Notes under the pieces: generated by a model | The model's input: the letters and a program-made list of their open reading frames with translations, nothing else | Databases searched by the model: none | Told to the model about the DNA's origin: nothing | In this document: positions 21,665-32,265 of the stretch, piece by piece | How the letters are laid out: the number at the start of each line of letters is the position of its first letter | How positions within the stretch are numbered: position 1 is the stretch's first letter | Program-made: the position numbers and the translations under genes | Assembly (NCBI GenBank): GCA_035610365.1 | Contig: CM069439.1 | Span: 6,262,001-6,326,000 of the forward strand | Source: Aquatica leii | Lineage: Eukaryota; Arthropoda; Insecta; Coleoptera; Lampyridae | Direction: 5' to 3' | DNA length: 64,000 nt

Positions 21665-22560
21665 AGTGGGATAAATTACATTTGCCGAAAGGAAAACTTT
21701 AAAGCTTTATGAGTATAATTCCTCCAGTATTTATATTTACGAGAATGCATTACAAATATATTATGCGGAGAAAAGGACTTAAAGGAGCTCTTGGTTTGGC
21801 AAACTGGATGACTAAAAACGTATTTTTACAATCCATGAAACATTTTATAAAATTTGTTAACCCAACAGAAAATAAACCGTGTTTCCTGGTAATGAACAAC
21901 CATAAAACTAACATAACGTTTGAGGTAGCGATACTGCCCAGACATACATTGTTGTCTTTACTTTTCTCCCGCACTGAAGCCATCGCCTACAACCAACCGA
22001 TGTATGTGTATTCGGATATTTCAAAACACGCTACAAAACTGCAATGAATCCTAAAACGCCATCAAATCCTGGTAAACCCGTTGCCATATATAACGTTGCA
22101 CTATTTGCAAAGGAAACTTTTATTCATATGTGTTTTCAATGGAAAATATTATTTTTTGACAACGGGTACATCCATTTTACAGAAATATTTTTGGAGATAA
22201 CGATTTCTTATCTTGCTATGTGTCTGACAGGCCAGATCTGACTTTGGTTTAGTTATTTGAAAACCCACTACAACTACCTAGTATATTGCCATCGACGTCT
22301 ACAAATACATTTACATCGCATTCCTCAAAAATCGTACCTTCCGACCAAATTAGACCATTTCCGAAAGCAGCTTCTAGAAAGACAATGCAAAGAGGTCTTT
22401 GAAAATGCAAGACATGAGTGATACTACATTAAGGAAACGAACACAAAACATAATATCTACTGTAACAGATGCTCAGATGACCATTCTAGTGATGATGACC
22501 TCCCTCTCACTTATTACCAAATAAAAATAAATAAAGTAACACAAAACTTGAGGCATAAAA
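21657..22560 (+). pseudogene. Tigger/pogo-like transposase, right half
   Basis: Resumes the frame broken at 15,752: ASGINYICRKENF, then IIPPVFIFTRMHYK, LGLANWMTKNVFLQSMKHF, FLVMNNHKTNITFEVA and NPGKPVAIYNVALFAKE, followed by a degraded C-terminus with IRPFPKAASRK. The order matches jerky/Tigger transposases. The second catalytic Asp has become Asn (VMNNH in place of a D-N-H motif), and the stretch with the third Asp is lost after LLSLLF. Frameshifts divide the frame near 22,045. It is a relic that served as target of the hAT insertion. Confidence 0.8.
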
Positions 22561-23519
22561 GAATTGCGCAATTTCTATTGTAATAACTATTGTTAAGTAA
22601 TATATTTTTCATACTAAACATTTTTAAATTAGAATTGGTTACTAGTGATGTCCAATCAACTTATCGATGCTCTGAAAAAAACATTTGCATTTTTTTTGTA
22701 AATAGTCTCAATTTACATTATTAGTTTTTATAACATTCATTATTTTTATTTTAAAGTATAATCGTAGTATTTGATATATCATTTAAACTAAAAATATTTC
22801 GATGTAATAACATGAGTCGATTTACAAGTTGACATTACCCGACTGATAATATTATCCGTAATTCCGATAAGCGGCGTGCACTGTATGTATAAATGATAAT
22901 GAGTAGTTTTTTTGGTGTCTAAACCTTTTTTAGTGACTACTAAACTTTAAATATTCATTTATTATGTATATTCGATATAAAATTAATACGAAATTGATTA
23001 TCAACAAAAAACTAAAAAAATATCTACTGACAAAAAAAAATTTATAAATGAATAACGAGAACTCATTTACAAGCTAACAGTAATCGAAGTCTTCTACAAC
23101 CAGATTCTTGTCGTCTCGCAAACAAAGTTTGCGATTATATAAAAGCAAAGTGATGGATAGCTTTACTAATTTTTAATTGAGTGAAAATGAATAATGTTTT
23201 GGTATAAATGTATTACATGTTGACGAAATTTTTCGTTTCCATATCATGTTGGCGTAGTGTAAGTAGCGGCATTAAATACCGGTTTAGTGTGTATTATTTT
23301 AATGAATTTAGTGCTACTGCTGGTAATGTGTAGCTTATAGAATATTTTCAAGAAACCATAAATTTAAATAAGTGGCTGCAACTGTAAGCTTTAAATTAAA
23401 TATTATATAAGTTTATGGTCAGTAATAACAAGAACGTTTTTCAGGTTTATGGAAGCAATGAAAACATTGATACAAACTATATAGTGTAATAAATTATAGC
23501 GTCGGTTAGTAGTATCGTT
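22561..23519. other. AT-rich stretch with a diverged dispersed repeat
   Basis: No gene. A weak relation is visible between about 22,790-23,090 and 27,110-27,400: both contain AAGCGGCGT(G/A)CA(C/T)TGTAT and then a similar TTCTAAACC...ATCAACAA(A) order. Confidence 0.35.
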
Positions 23520-24020
23520 AGGGGTGCGTAGAAATACGGGCGTCGGCGTCGTGACGGATTCGTTTGCAAGTAAGGGCGGAGCACGTTATATATGCGCTCT
23601 CACCTCTTCAAAGAAGAACTCCGCCTTCTGTATTATTTCTAAGCAGTTTGTTAACCGCTGGATTGTTTTAGAGCAGGTAAGCCAACGTGGCCGCGGATCA
23701 AGCGATGTACCGGGCCTCAAAAGGCGCCGCTGACGGCTGACTAAATGCCTATCTTTAAGGTGTCAAGCCAACACAAATGAGTTTCCCTTAATTATAGGGC
23801 CAACTTGTTTCAGTGTTAGGCCGCTGTTACCGCCGCTAAAGCTAAGACGTACGAAATCGATGGTCAACTTCTTCGAGTTTGCGGAGAATCGTCAATGAAT
23901 TAACAAGTCGAAACTTGTAGCGGCTTCTCTTCTAAAGCCTTGCCCCTAAGCAAACATATCATATGGTAAATTGCCTGCCTACTCCTCTGTCCAGCGCCCG
24001 ACTCGCTGCGCTGTGATGAC
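23520..24020. other. GC-richer island with a possible splice donor
   Basis: About 500 bp clearly richer in G+C and CpG than anything nearby. On the plus strand an open stretch covers 23,524-23,680 and is followed by a strong donor (GAGCAG then GTAAGC at 23,676-). It could be a promoter-proximal exon of a host gene or a decayed, unrecognised element. No protein motif is recognised. Confidence 0.3.
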
Positions 24021-25469
24021 TTTAAGATACACAAAGGCATTATAAAACAAAATCATTTATAAATTACACGTTAAAGCATCAAAACGTTGTCCGCCTAAAA
24101 CGATAAATTATCTTTTTCTCTTAGGAAAGAACCGAGCACTCGGCCGGAATGTAAACTACAGCGGCTTTATTATTTTTTCCCACAAAAAGGTATATAATTT
24201 TAACATAATCACATAGCTAGTGTTTATTTTATTTACAATTTAATATTGTAAATGCATTCCTTTACAAATTGAGTTTACACATGCACGGCTTTGTAACGCA
24301 AGCTATCCTATCAGATCAGCACGCTTTTTACTCGACTTGACATGACTCAATCCTTCAACTCTATTTGTTTTAAATCTAGAACACCGCGCTCTTTAATTTT
24401 GCGTCGATTCTTGCACGATCGATGCGATTCACACAAATTTGTAGCTACAAAAAACAAATGCATCTAGAAATACAAACCGATGAAAGCAACTTTATTTCGT
24501 CTTTACACAATCATCTTATTGGGTTATGTATCGTTAAAACAAATACTTAATTCCGCGATTTCTAAAAATACTAAAAGAAACAATTAAATTAAACAAAATT
24601 AAACTGAAATCTGTTAAAAAACAAAAACTGGTTTCATTTTTCTAACATAAAAATATAATATAATACAATTAATTTTTTGACTCCTTGTTTTCTAAAAAAA
24701 ATTGAAACTTTAGTCCATTAGTATCATCACATACTAACTGTTTGTTGTTAATTTCAGTCAACGTTTTAGTTAGACAATGGTCCGAACTGGAACTAGAAGT
24801 TTATCAAATCATTATTTATTAGTGAATCTTGAATTATGTTTACACTAAAGTTTTTAAAAAGCTTACAAACTTAAATTTGAAAAATGTTTGTTTTTATTAA
24901 AGGATAAAATTTATTGTTTTCAAATTTTAAATTAGTTTTTGTTAAACAATTTATTTTTTTTTGCTGGGCGTTATTGATACGAGCTTCTACACCCAAACAT
25001 TTTTTGTAGTCAATTTGTTTGCACTTGGAGAAAATACAAATACAAAAACATGGAACTGAGAAGTCGTCGTTATTTTTGAGTTCATTAAAGAACTTCTTGT
25101 TTCTCCAAATCAAAACATCTCGAAACACAGTGACAATGACAAACCCAAAATTACACTTTTTTTTTAAATAGTAAACTTTTTCCAAATAATAAAGTTGAAA
25201 GATGAACTAGACTGACACGAGCCGAGTTTATACGAAGTTCATACCTAAGAACAATACGATATATTATTTGTGGAATTTTAAATGTGGCAGAACCTCGTAA
25301 AAAATCCTAACGAAAATCAATTTGAGATGATGGAAGTTTGAGACAATCAGCCAAAAATAATACAAAAAACTAACAAAATACAACAAATTATAATAAAAAA
25401 CAAAAAAAGATTATAACAATAAAACTTGAACATAAACATAATACTGATGTCTTTTTACATTCATACCAA
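24021..25469. other. AT-rich stretch, nothing recognised
   Basis: No motif. A minus-strand frame at 24,871-25,185 is lysine/asparagine rich and looks like chance. Confidence 0.4.
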
Positions 25470-25791
25470 CAGACAACCGCAGCCTTTTATCATTTTATGT
25501 CGTTTAGACATTACCAACATATTTGAAATGTTTTTGGAACGTCATCCTATTGTAAAGATACCACGTATGATAAATAAAAAACTATTAATTTTGACGGCGT
25601 TACTTGTCAATAGATTATTGCGTTTCGCTAGCCTAAGTTCAATGTCAGTTTTTCTACCTTCCGTACCAATTTATAGGTTTCTATTTACCATACGTGATAT
25701 TTTTACCACAGCATTGCGTTCCAAAAACATTTCAAATATGTTGGTGATGCCTAAATATGCTATACTATACATAAAAGACTACGGTTGTCTG
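25470..25791. repeat. Foldback repeat with ~107-bp arms
   Basis: The left arm (25,470-25,576, starting CAGACAACCG) and right arm (25,682-25,791, ending CGGTTGTCTG) are inverted copies of each other; both include AACATATTTGAAATGTTTTT in one or the other orientation. The spacer of about 105 bp starts ATTTTGACGGCGTTACTTG. That spacer recurs in direct orientation at 25,905-25,995. No coding sequence is evident; it looks like a foldback or MITE-type element. Confidence 0.7.
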
Positions 25792-25904
25792 CCGTTATGA
25801 TAGTGTATCCTACTGCTGACGAATTCCAAAAGAAGGAAACAGCTGTTCTGATGTTGTTTTTCACAAATATACCGACACTGTTCCTAACCTATTTTATAGT
25901 TGGA

Positions 25905-25995
25905 ATTTTGACGGCGTTACTTGTCAATAGATCAGTGACTTTCGTTGTCATTAAACTCAATGTCAACTTCTCTACCTTCTGTGTCAATTTATAGG
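25905..25995 (+). repeat. Second copy of the foldback spacer
   Basis: Repeats the spacer sequence of 25,587-25,679 (GACGGCGTTACTTGTCAATA, then TTTCGCTAG-like, TCAATGTCA, CTACCTTC and CAATTTATAGGT). It lies about 320 bp from the first copy. Confidence 0.65.
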
Positions 25996-27600
25996 TAACA
26001 AACACATTTGGAGTAAAATGCAAAAAAGTTTGTAAACACCTTTGTAGCAATTAAAAAACAAATAAAACGCTAAAAATGTGCAAACAAACACATTATACAA
26101 ATAAACTGTAACGAAACAAAGAAAAGTTAAAATACAAAACAAAATAAATTAAAAAATTTTTTTTAGGAATTATTTACTAAAGAATTAATGAAATTACTAT
26201 CAAATCAAGAAACATTCTAAAAAACAAACGTCAATGTAACGACAAAAATATACAAAATTAGGTATAAAAGAGAACTACTAAAAGCTGGATTAACTAAACA
26301 AAACCGTGATGAGTGATGTTATAGATTATAGAGAAACATAAAAATAGGACAGACCACTGTTATACAAAAAAAGCAGAAAGAATATTGAGCTATTGCAATA
26401 ATTCAGCCCGTAAAAAGCTTATTAGCGAAAACAATAGCAGACTAAAATCCAATGCTGATTTAAAGCTTGAAAGTTTTGGATGAATGTTTTGTCTAATAGT
26501 AAAAAAAAAATTTTTAAAATAAAATGTTATCAAAACTTTATAAGTTTAAAAAAATTGAAACTTGAGAAAATATTGAATAATGAAAATATTTAAAAACCTT
26601 GCTTAGATAAAAGCTTTTTATATCAAAACCAAAAAGAAAAATGAAAACAAAACAAACCAATTAATTTAAAATTATAAAAAGTCTATAGCAAAACTGCTGC
26701 CTTTAGAATTTGACCATACAAAACAAAATTTGAAAACATAGAAAACAAACATTTTTAAGTTTTTAAAAAAATATTTTTCAGTGTATTTATTTATTCGAGC
26801 ACGTATTTTGACTGACCTACGTAAGATTACCTCATTTAAACATCTTCGAGTTACTTTGTACTTTTACAGCTAAATTAAACATCATAATATTGTTTTTGAT
26901 TTCTTTTTAATCACGGTGCCAATAGACATAGGAGACTATTACAACATGTTCGTAATTTTCGAATTATTGGATTAAAATTTAAGTGTTATTAGATGTTTTA
27001 TTAGAATTTTAATTTTGAAAATTTTTGGTTGTATTGATGTTATAATTGCAATTTCTAAATTAATCGGATACACGCTCTATAAATTTACTTCTTTCTAACC
27101 AATAAACATGTTTTTTTCGAATATCGGATTTTGTTATCATTCGATTATTGTTATCAAAAACAAAAAAGTCCCAATGTGATTCTATTAAGCGGCGTACATT
27201 GTATTATCTTATGATTTCGGTTTTGAGTTGTTTTGATTTTTCCGCTTTCATCATTGTTCTGATTCTGTTTCGAATTCCTTATCGGACGTTGGACATAAAA
27301 TGATAACAATTTTCTAAACCCTTGTAACCATGTAGGTAATAATCAACAACAAAAAACTACAAACTATTCTATTCACATTATTTCAAAGATGAAATAAATA
27401 CTACAATGTTGACCAACAACTTATGTACATATACACTACTAATCACAAAAATTGTCTTATTAATTATAATATTGAATTAATATTATTAAATATTTATTAA
27501 AAACTCCGTGTAATTATTTATTATTAAAAAATTGATAATTAAACTGAAACGGTAATGCACTGTCCTGAAAACCAATTAGGAGTTATGTTGGAATGAACGC
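25996..27600. other. AT-rich stretch
   Basis: No gene. It includes the diverged partner (27,110-27,400) of the repeat at 22,790-23,090. Confidence 0.35.
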
Positions 27601-27686
27601 TGTGATCAGCCATGAAAGTTGGGAATTGTGATCAACCATAAAATTTGGGAGTTGTGATCTCCTATGAAATTTTAAAGTTGTGATCT
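27601..27686 (+). repeat. 26-bp tandem repeat, 3.3 units
   Basis: Units start at 27,601, 27,627, 27,653 and 27,679, each with TGTGATC, and share a CCATGAAA-like and TTGGGA-like middle. Divergence between units is about 20-30 percent. Confidence 0.7.
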
Positions 27687-27851
27687 AGAAAGTGATTATA
27701 GTATTATTGTACAAACATAAAGTGTAAATAAGTAATCAACATAAATTAAATGAGTAATTGATTTGTTGTAGTTCGTTTATTCGTAAAATATTTTTTTCAT
27801 TCTTCGATTAAAAAAAATGGTAATATATGATAATTTTTGTTTAGTTTTATG

Positions 27852-27960
27852 AACTGGTTTATTCAAAAGAGGTTCTTAAAATAGTTTAATAAATGTGTAT
27901 ATAAGTCATTACATTATATTTATTAAAGTATTTTAGAAGTCTCTTTTGAATAAACCAGTT
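27852..27960. repeat. Long hairpin, 43-bp arms
   Basis: AACTGGTTTATTCAAAAGAG (27,852-) is perfectly complementary to CTCTTTTGAATAAACCAGTT (ending 27,960). The next 23 positions pair with about five mismatches, leaving a loop of about 23 bp. Shape and size would suit a precursor microRNA or the two ends of a tiny foldback element. Neither is shown. Confidence 0.75.
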
Positions 27961-28319
27961 TTGCCATTACTTTTAGAACGAATATTAGGCAAATTAATTT
28001 TACCATTATTTCTAAATAGAAGAATAGAAGAACTTTTCAAATTTCGTCTGAGATATGTCTTTGGTGCTTTGTTCACATAATGATTTCGGCCTTTTGACTA
28101 ACAAACATTTTCGGTGTTTTGGCCGCTTTCGACGTCTTGTTCACGTAAGTATTTTGGCAAAGTTAAAGACTTTGTCACACAGAACGCGTCGATCAGGAAA
28201 CGCGTTGTCCTCGGCGCTCGGCGATATGGCTACACTCACACTGGGCGGGCAATCCTGTATTGTGTGTGTGTTTCTACAGCAGGTTCGCTGAATTGAAAGC
28301 AATAAGTAGTTCTGATGCG

Positions 28320-29476
28320 AAGGAAGCTCTACTTCTTCTAGCTGTAATTGAGAGTTGTAAAAAGAATTGGGTGCACCTAATCAATAAAAAGAGAAAGAAC
28401 TAGGTAAATACCACCGTCTGTGTCGGGAGCTGCGCTCACACGAAGATCATTTTTTTGGTATATTTTTGCATGTCGACACAAAGTTTTGAAGATCTACATG
28501 ATATACTGCAACCAAATATTAAAAAGATTGTCACAAACTGGAGGAGACCTGTTGAAACTAGAAAAGAACTAACCGTTTGTTTGAGGTAAGTTCATCAAAA
28601 ATTATTGATTACATTTTTAAAAAAGTATTTATTTCAATTAATTTTGGCCCACTGAAAATATAATAAATAACATAGGTAACTATCATCGTTAAAAATTTGT
28701 ACGAACAGAGTAATACAAAAAGTAATCGAAAAAATTTAACTATCTACGATTTGATTTTTGAGACACTGTAAAAAAACAAAACAAACATAATAGGTTACAT
28801 AGGCAACTAAACTAATTTGATTGAAAATGAGTCGCACAATTGTCATATAAATGACGTGTGCTTTCGTACGAATCATTAGTTGATGAGCCCATTAAACTCA
28901 TGTTGTAGTGCATGGATAAATATGCAGTGGATAGGCCAGGTGAGTGATATGGTGTACCAGTGCTTATGTCGCAGGCTGGAATTTTCTGACCGTGTCAGCA
29001 TAACTGAGAAACAAATGATTTATGTCATCAAACTCGCGTCTTGCAGACTTATTTTGCAAATAATGTAGCAATATTCCCATGCCACATGTCATCGTCGGTG
29101 ATGAAGGCTTCGCACTTGAAACATACCTAATGAGACTATCCCAAAGCTGAAAAAATCGATAAAAAAAAAATTTAATGCACAACTTAGTCGAGCTCGTCGC
29201 GTCGTAGAAAATGCGTTCGGTATATGAGCAATGAAACAGGTGTCTCAAAAGCAGATTGCGTAGTTAAACCTGCTACCTGTTTGCATAACTACATTATAAT
29301 GCAGAATAATGTTAACCTTTTATAAAAGAGTTGGAGCCTCATATCATGTTCTGCATCCAAGCGATTTCGATACTTGGGTTAGTGGCCACGTACGAAGAAA
29401 GTCCAGTTTTGCTATGTGGTGACGAATGGAAAAAGAACAGAAATAACTTTTCTTGTAGATACTTTTGTTATACTAA
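28320..29476 (+). pseudogene. PIF/Harbinger transposase (HARBI1-like), main part
   Basis: Exon 1 (to 28,585) reads GKYHRLCRELRSHEDHFFG and, in the next frame, QSFEDLHDILQPNIKK then NWRRPVETRKELTVCLR, the N-terminal half of HARBI1-type transposases. It ends at a donor (GAG then GTAAGT). The second part (about 28,870-29,476) is broken but gives HVIVGDEGFALETYLMRLSQ (the catalytic Asp block) and LSRARRVVENAFGI, the third acidic block. The last piece reads LHPSDFDTWVSGHVRRKS before the hAT insertion. Numerous stops and shifts. The central block with the first Asp is poorly preserved. Confidence 0.75.
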
Positions 29477-29544
29477 AATTCTGACAGTGACCGGTTCTCA
29501 AATTTCGCTTTTAGTGTATAATCTCAAATTAAATCTATAAATGT

Positions 29545-30423
29545 TTCATACTCTTGCCATGAAAAACCATGTGGTTTTTCTCTGCAGAAGAATTTTTTAC
29601 CCAATCTTTCATTTGGAAAGTATTGGGTCACAGAGATACATAGGTGTGTAAGATGCTTAATAATCTCATTTGATCGTTCTTTAGGTAGCTCAACTGTTTC
29701 CAACTCTTGACTAAATTCCGTTAATGTTGGAAAGCACTTTTTACGCTCCTAAGTCAAAATTCTGTGATATCTTTTTTTGTAGAAACAGATTAACTTCCTT
29801 TAGTTTAGAAAATATTTTTGTTAAATAGGTAATAACCGAATTTTATCATTTCATTTCGCAACTCAAACAACTTAAGTAAAATTTATCCCCAAACAACCAT
29901 CGTACTTATGTGTGAACTAGTAAAGATGTATGCAGGTTACCCATATCATCACACAATATCTTAAATATTTAAAAGTCGAGACTTTATTACTATTTCCACT
30001 GACTCGCCAAGAACAGGTTTAAAGAAAGATGGTAAATTTTTGATAGCTTGGTGGTGAATTATAAAGTGACTACTACTACAATTTTTAGCAATCTTTTTGA
30101 TCTTTGTAACAGCGCTTTTGCTCCATTAGTGCAAACATGGATGCAATAATCCCATGGTAATCCAATTTCGCAAAAATAGTTGGTTAAAAAGATTGAAAAA
30201 TTTCAGTATTACTTTCTAACGGCTTACAAATAAGTAGACGAGGAGGCTATAGCATGTTCGTATTGATACCGTACAAATACTAACAATACTGATACTGATA
30301 ACCCTCAGTGGATTCGTCCATTTGTAGAGGAAACTCACCGGACTTTAGACGAGAAGATAGCTAAGATTTTATCTTATATGAGAAACCTTCTATGCGGGGA
30401 GATGGACAGTTGTTTCGGCAAAC
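29545..30423 (-). pseudogene. ZBED-type hAT transposase, C-terminal part
   Basis: On the far side of the LTR element the minus strand gives, across several frames, GLPWDYCIHVCTNGAKALL (the W-D-xC-xGxCTDGAxA block, here with N in place of the second Asp). Then come ATHC-like remains and LFELRNEMIKFGYYLF, and near 29,600 VKNSSAEKNHMVFHG. Heavily mutated, but the order of blocks is that of ZBED5-like proteins. Confidence 0.6.
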
Positions 30424-30427
30424 ATAC

Positions 30428-30904
30428 TGTTACGTATTTATTTATTAAAAACTAATTTATTTATAACGACTAAAAATACGTTTACTTAATCTAGAAATAT
30501 GTACACTTTTAAGTTAACCGAACTAATTAAATCTAATAATATTTAATGAAAACACTTACACGAATTTATGCATAACCGTTGTATAACTTAAGATAAGATA
30601 ACGTCCTCGGATTTCACACTTGTTTGTTTACACTATAGATCACGTTCACTCGATTCGGTGTACACTGTTATTTATTTAAAACTCCGCACGTGCCAATCAC
30701 TTATTTATCTTCACTTGAATAATCTTCTTAATACTGCATGCATTCACATTCCAGCAATAACTGACCTACGATTTCTTTCTTACGTATTTATAGACATCGG
30801 CGAATCCTTCTCGAGCGTTCCTTACTTTTCGCTATATCTTCTAGAAACTAGATAACAGCTTCTAGAAGGCTCTTGCATTTGCAAGTAATTTCTCGGACGT
30901 TTCA
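30428..30904 (-). repeat. 3' LTR (minus-strand element)
   Basis: 477 bp, plus-strand ends TGTTACG...CGTTTCA. It differs from the other LTR by four transitions. The macrodomain frame runs about 80 bp into it. Confidence 0.95.
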
Positions 30905-31784
30905 CTGCCCCCTTCTTAGGACTGTTCTGTCCCAGAACAGGAGACTGGATGCGACACCGGTAAAAGGGATCGTGGCGATAGCGGCAGCTTCCTCCATTCC
31001 GGCAACTTCCTTGACCATAAAAGTAACAGTCAATGGACTTTTCCCGACCCAATACTCTCCTCGGTTGGTAACTACAGACCAACACTTGAATGCCTGTTCC
31101 TCGGAAGACGACCTCCAACATGTTTCGAACTGTCCTCCAATTCAGTTGATCTAAGCCACAACCAAGCTTGGGTACTGCCAATTTCTTAACATGATGGAAC
31201 TCCATTTGTCTCTTGAGACTCCATAATGTTCGCCATAGATCTTTGTATAACGGCTTGACACGTGAGTATTTCTTGGTGACCAAATAGAAAACGAAGCGTC
31301 CGTCACCACGTAGTCCTAAAACTTTTCCGACTGCCGGTTGCTGTCTTCGTAATTCATCTAGCTGCCCAAGCTTCTTTTTAAACACGACTGCAACCCCTTT
31401 GGACATGTCAAGGTCCTCGCTCACGCAATGTGCGATGGCGTAATCTTTTTGTGTCTGGAACAGGTCTTGTTGTTCATCGGTGGTAACTCCGAACCTAGCT
31501 TTTCCAGAACCTCCGTATAAGTTCATAAACTTCTCGAACTTCATTTCTTCGATTGGATTCCTGATTCTGCTACTTATTACTCTGGTTCGGACCTGAACTT
31601 GCGCATTGTGGTTATCGCCAGCAAACGGGGCTAGACGATCGACGTGGACCACTTTTGGCTTGCCTCTGGGCGGTTTTCGGATGCGGTATATAACGTCGTT
31701 AATACGCTGCACGACTTCATAGGGGCCTTCCCATTGCCTTTGCAGCTTCGGCGACAAACCACGTCTCCTTTGAGGGTTATACAA
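30822..31784 (-). CDS. Integrase C-terminus fused to TARG1-like macrodomain and CCCH zinc finger
   Basis: A 320-codon frame with no internal stop. Residues 1-55 are the gypsy integrase C-terminal barrel (LQRQWEGPYEVVQRINDVIY, VVHVDRLAPF). Residues about 106-241 form a macrodomain of the TARG1/OARD1 type: AIAHCVSEDLDMSKGVAVVF, KKKLGQLDELRRQQPAVGKV, FYLVTKKYSRVKP and PKLGCGLDQLNW. The Lys of FKKK and the Asp of CGLD, the catalytic pair described for TARG1, are both present. Residues 253-271 are a CCCH finger (C-x7-C-x5-C-x3-H). TARG1 removes ADP-ribose from glutamate/aspartate of proteins. The domain likely acts on host ADP-ribosylation of the element's proteins or DNA; that role is inference. 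In the parent element it would be the tail of Pol; here it follows a stop at 31,785. Confidence 0.88.
   Translation of the reverse strand: MYNPQRRRGLSPKLQRQWEGPYEVVQRINDVIYRIRKPPRGKPKVVHVDRLAPFAGDNHNAQVQVRTRVISSRIRNPIEEMKFEKFMNLYGGSGKARFGVTTDEQQDLFQTQKDYAIAHCVSEDLDMSKGVAVVFKKKLGQLDELRRQQPAVGKVLGLRGDGRFVFYLVTKKYSRVKPLYKDLWRTLWSLKRQMEFHHVKKLAVPKLGCGLDQLNWRTVRNMLEVVFRGTGIQVLVCSYQPRRVLGREKSIDCYFYGQGSCRNGGSCRYRHDPFYRCRIQSPVLGQNSPKKGAVKRPRNYLQMQEPSRSCYLVSRRYSEK
30905..30917 (-). promoter_or_regulatory. Polypurine tract
   Basis: Minus-strand reading AAGAAGGGGGCAG directly before the 3' LTR. It primes plus-strand DNA synthesis in LTR elements. Here it also codes for part of the zinc-finger protein's tail. 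Confidence 0.75.
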
Positions 31785-32265
31785 TCAGACCATATCGCCA
31801 GGTTGAAACCCACCATTTTGTGCCTTGACGTCATATCTTGTTTTCATCCTGTCGCTGGCAATTTGTGTGTTTTTACGGACCTCTTCATGTACTTCGTCTA
31901 ACCTCTTGGCCAGCTTGCTGACGTAATCTTCTCCAGCAACTTCTTCTTCCGGTCTTCGCCCAAATTGAAGATCGCATGGTAATCTTATCTCACGACCGAA
32001 CATGACACAGGATGGTGTTTGGCCTGTGCTTTCGTGAACGGATGATCGGTATGCCATTAAAAAAAAGGTGCAAGTACTGATCCCAGTCTCTTTGGTGTTC
32101 GGACACTACCTTGGCTAAGTACTTGCCCATTGTTCGATTCATCCGTTCAACCATGCCGTCAGATTGAGGATGGAGAGGCGTTGTCCTAGTCTTCTTAATT
32201 CCTAACAGTCGGCAAACTTCTTGAAACAGCCCAGACTCAAAATTTCGGCCTTGATCGGAGTGTAA
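31785..32265 (-). pseudogene. Integrase remnant of the LTR retrotransposon
   Basis: Begins abruptly at SDQGRNFESGLFQEVCRLLG (second catalytic Asp of the DDE core), then LHPQSDGMVERMNRTMGKYL with the catalytic Glu. An A/T run at about 32,059-32,066 shifts the frame. It then continues MAYRSSVHESTGQTPSCVMF and GFQPGDMV, ending in TGA at the codon where related elements have Trp (GDMVWLYNP type). The N-terminal zinc-binding part and the first Asp are missing together with all of RT. Confidence 0.85.

Noticed and set aside
27601-27686. CRISPR-like array
   Set aside because: Units are contiguous and diverged without spacers, and the sequence is eukaryotic.
30658-30855. Identical plus-strand 65-codon frames at 30,658 and 33,617
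   Set aside because: They lie in the two LTRs, so their identity reflects LTR duplication and not a conserved gene.
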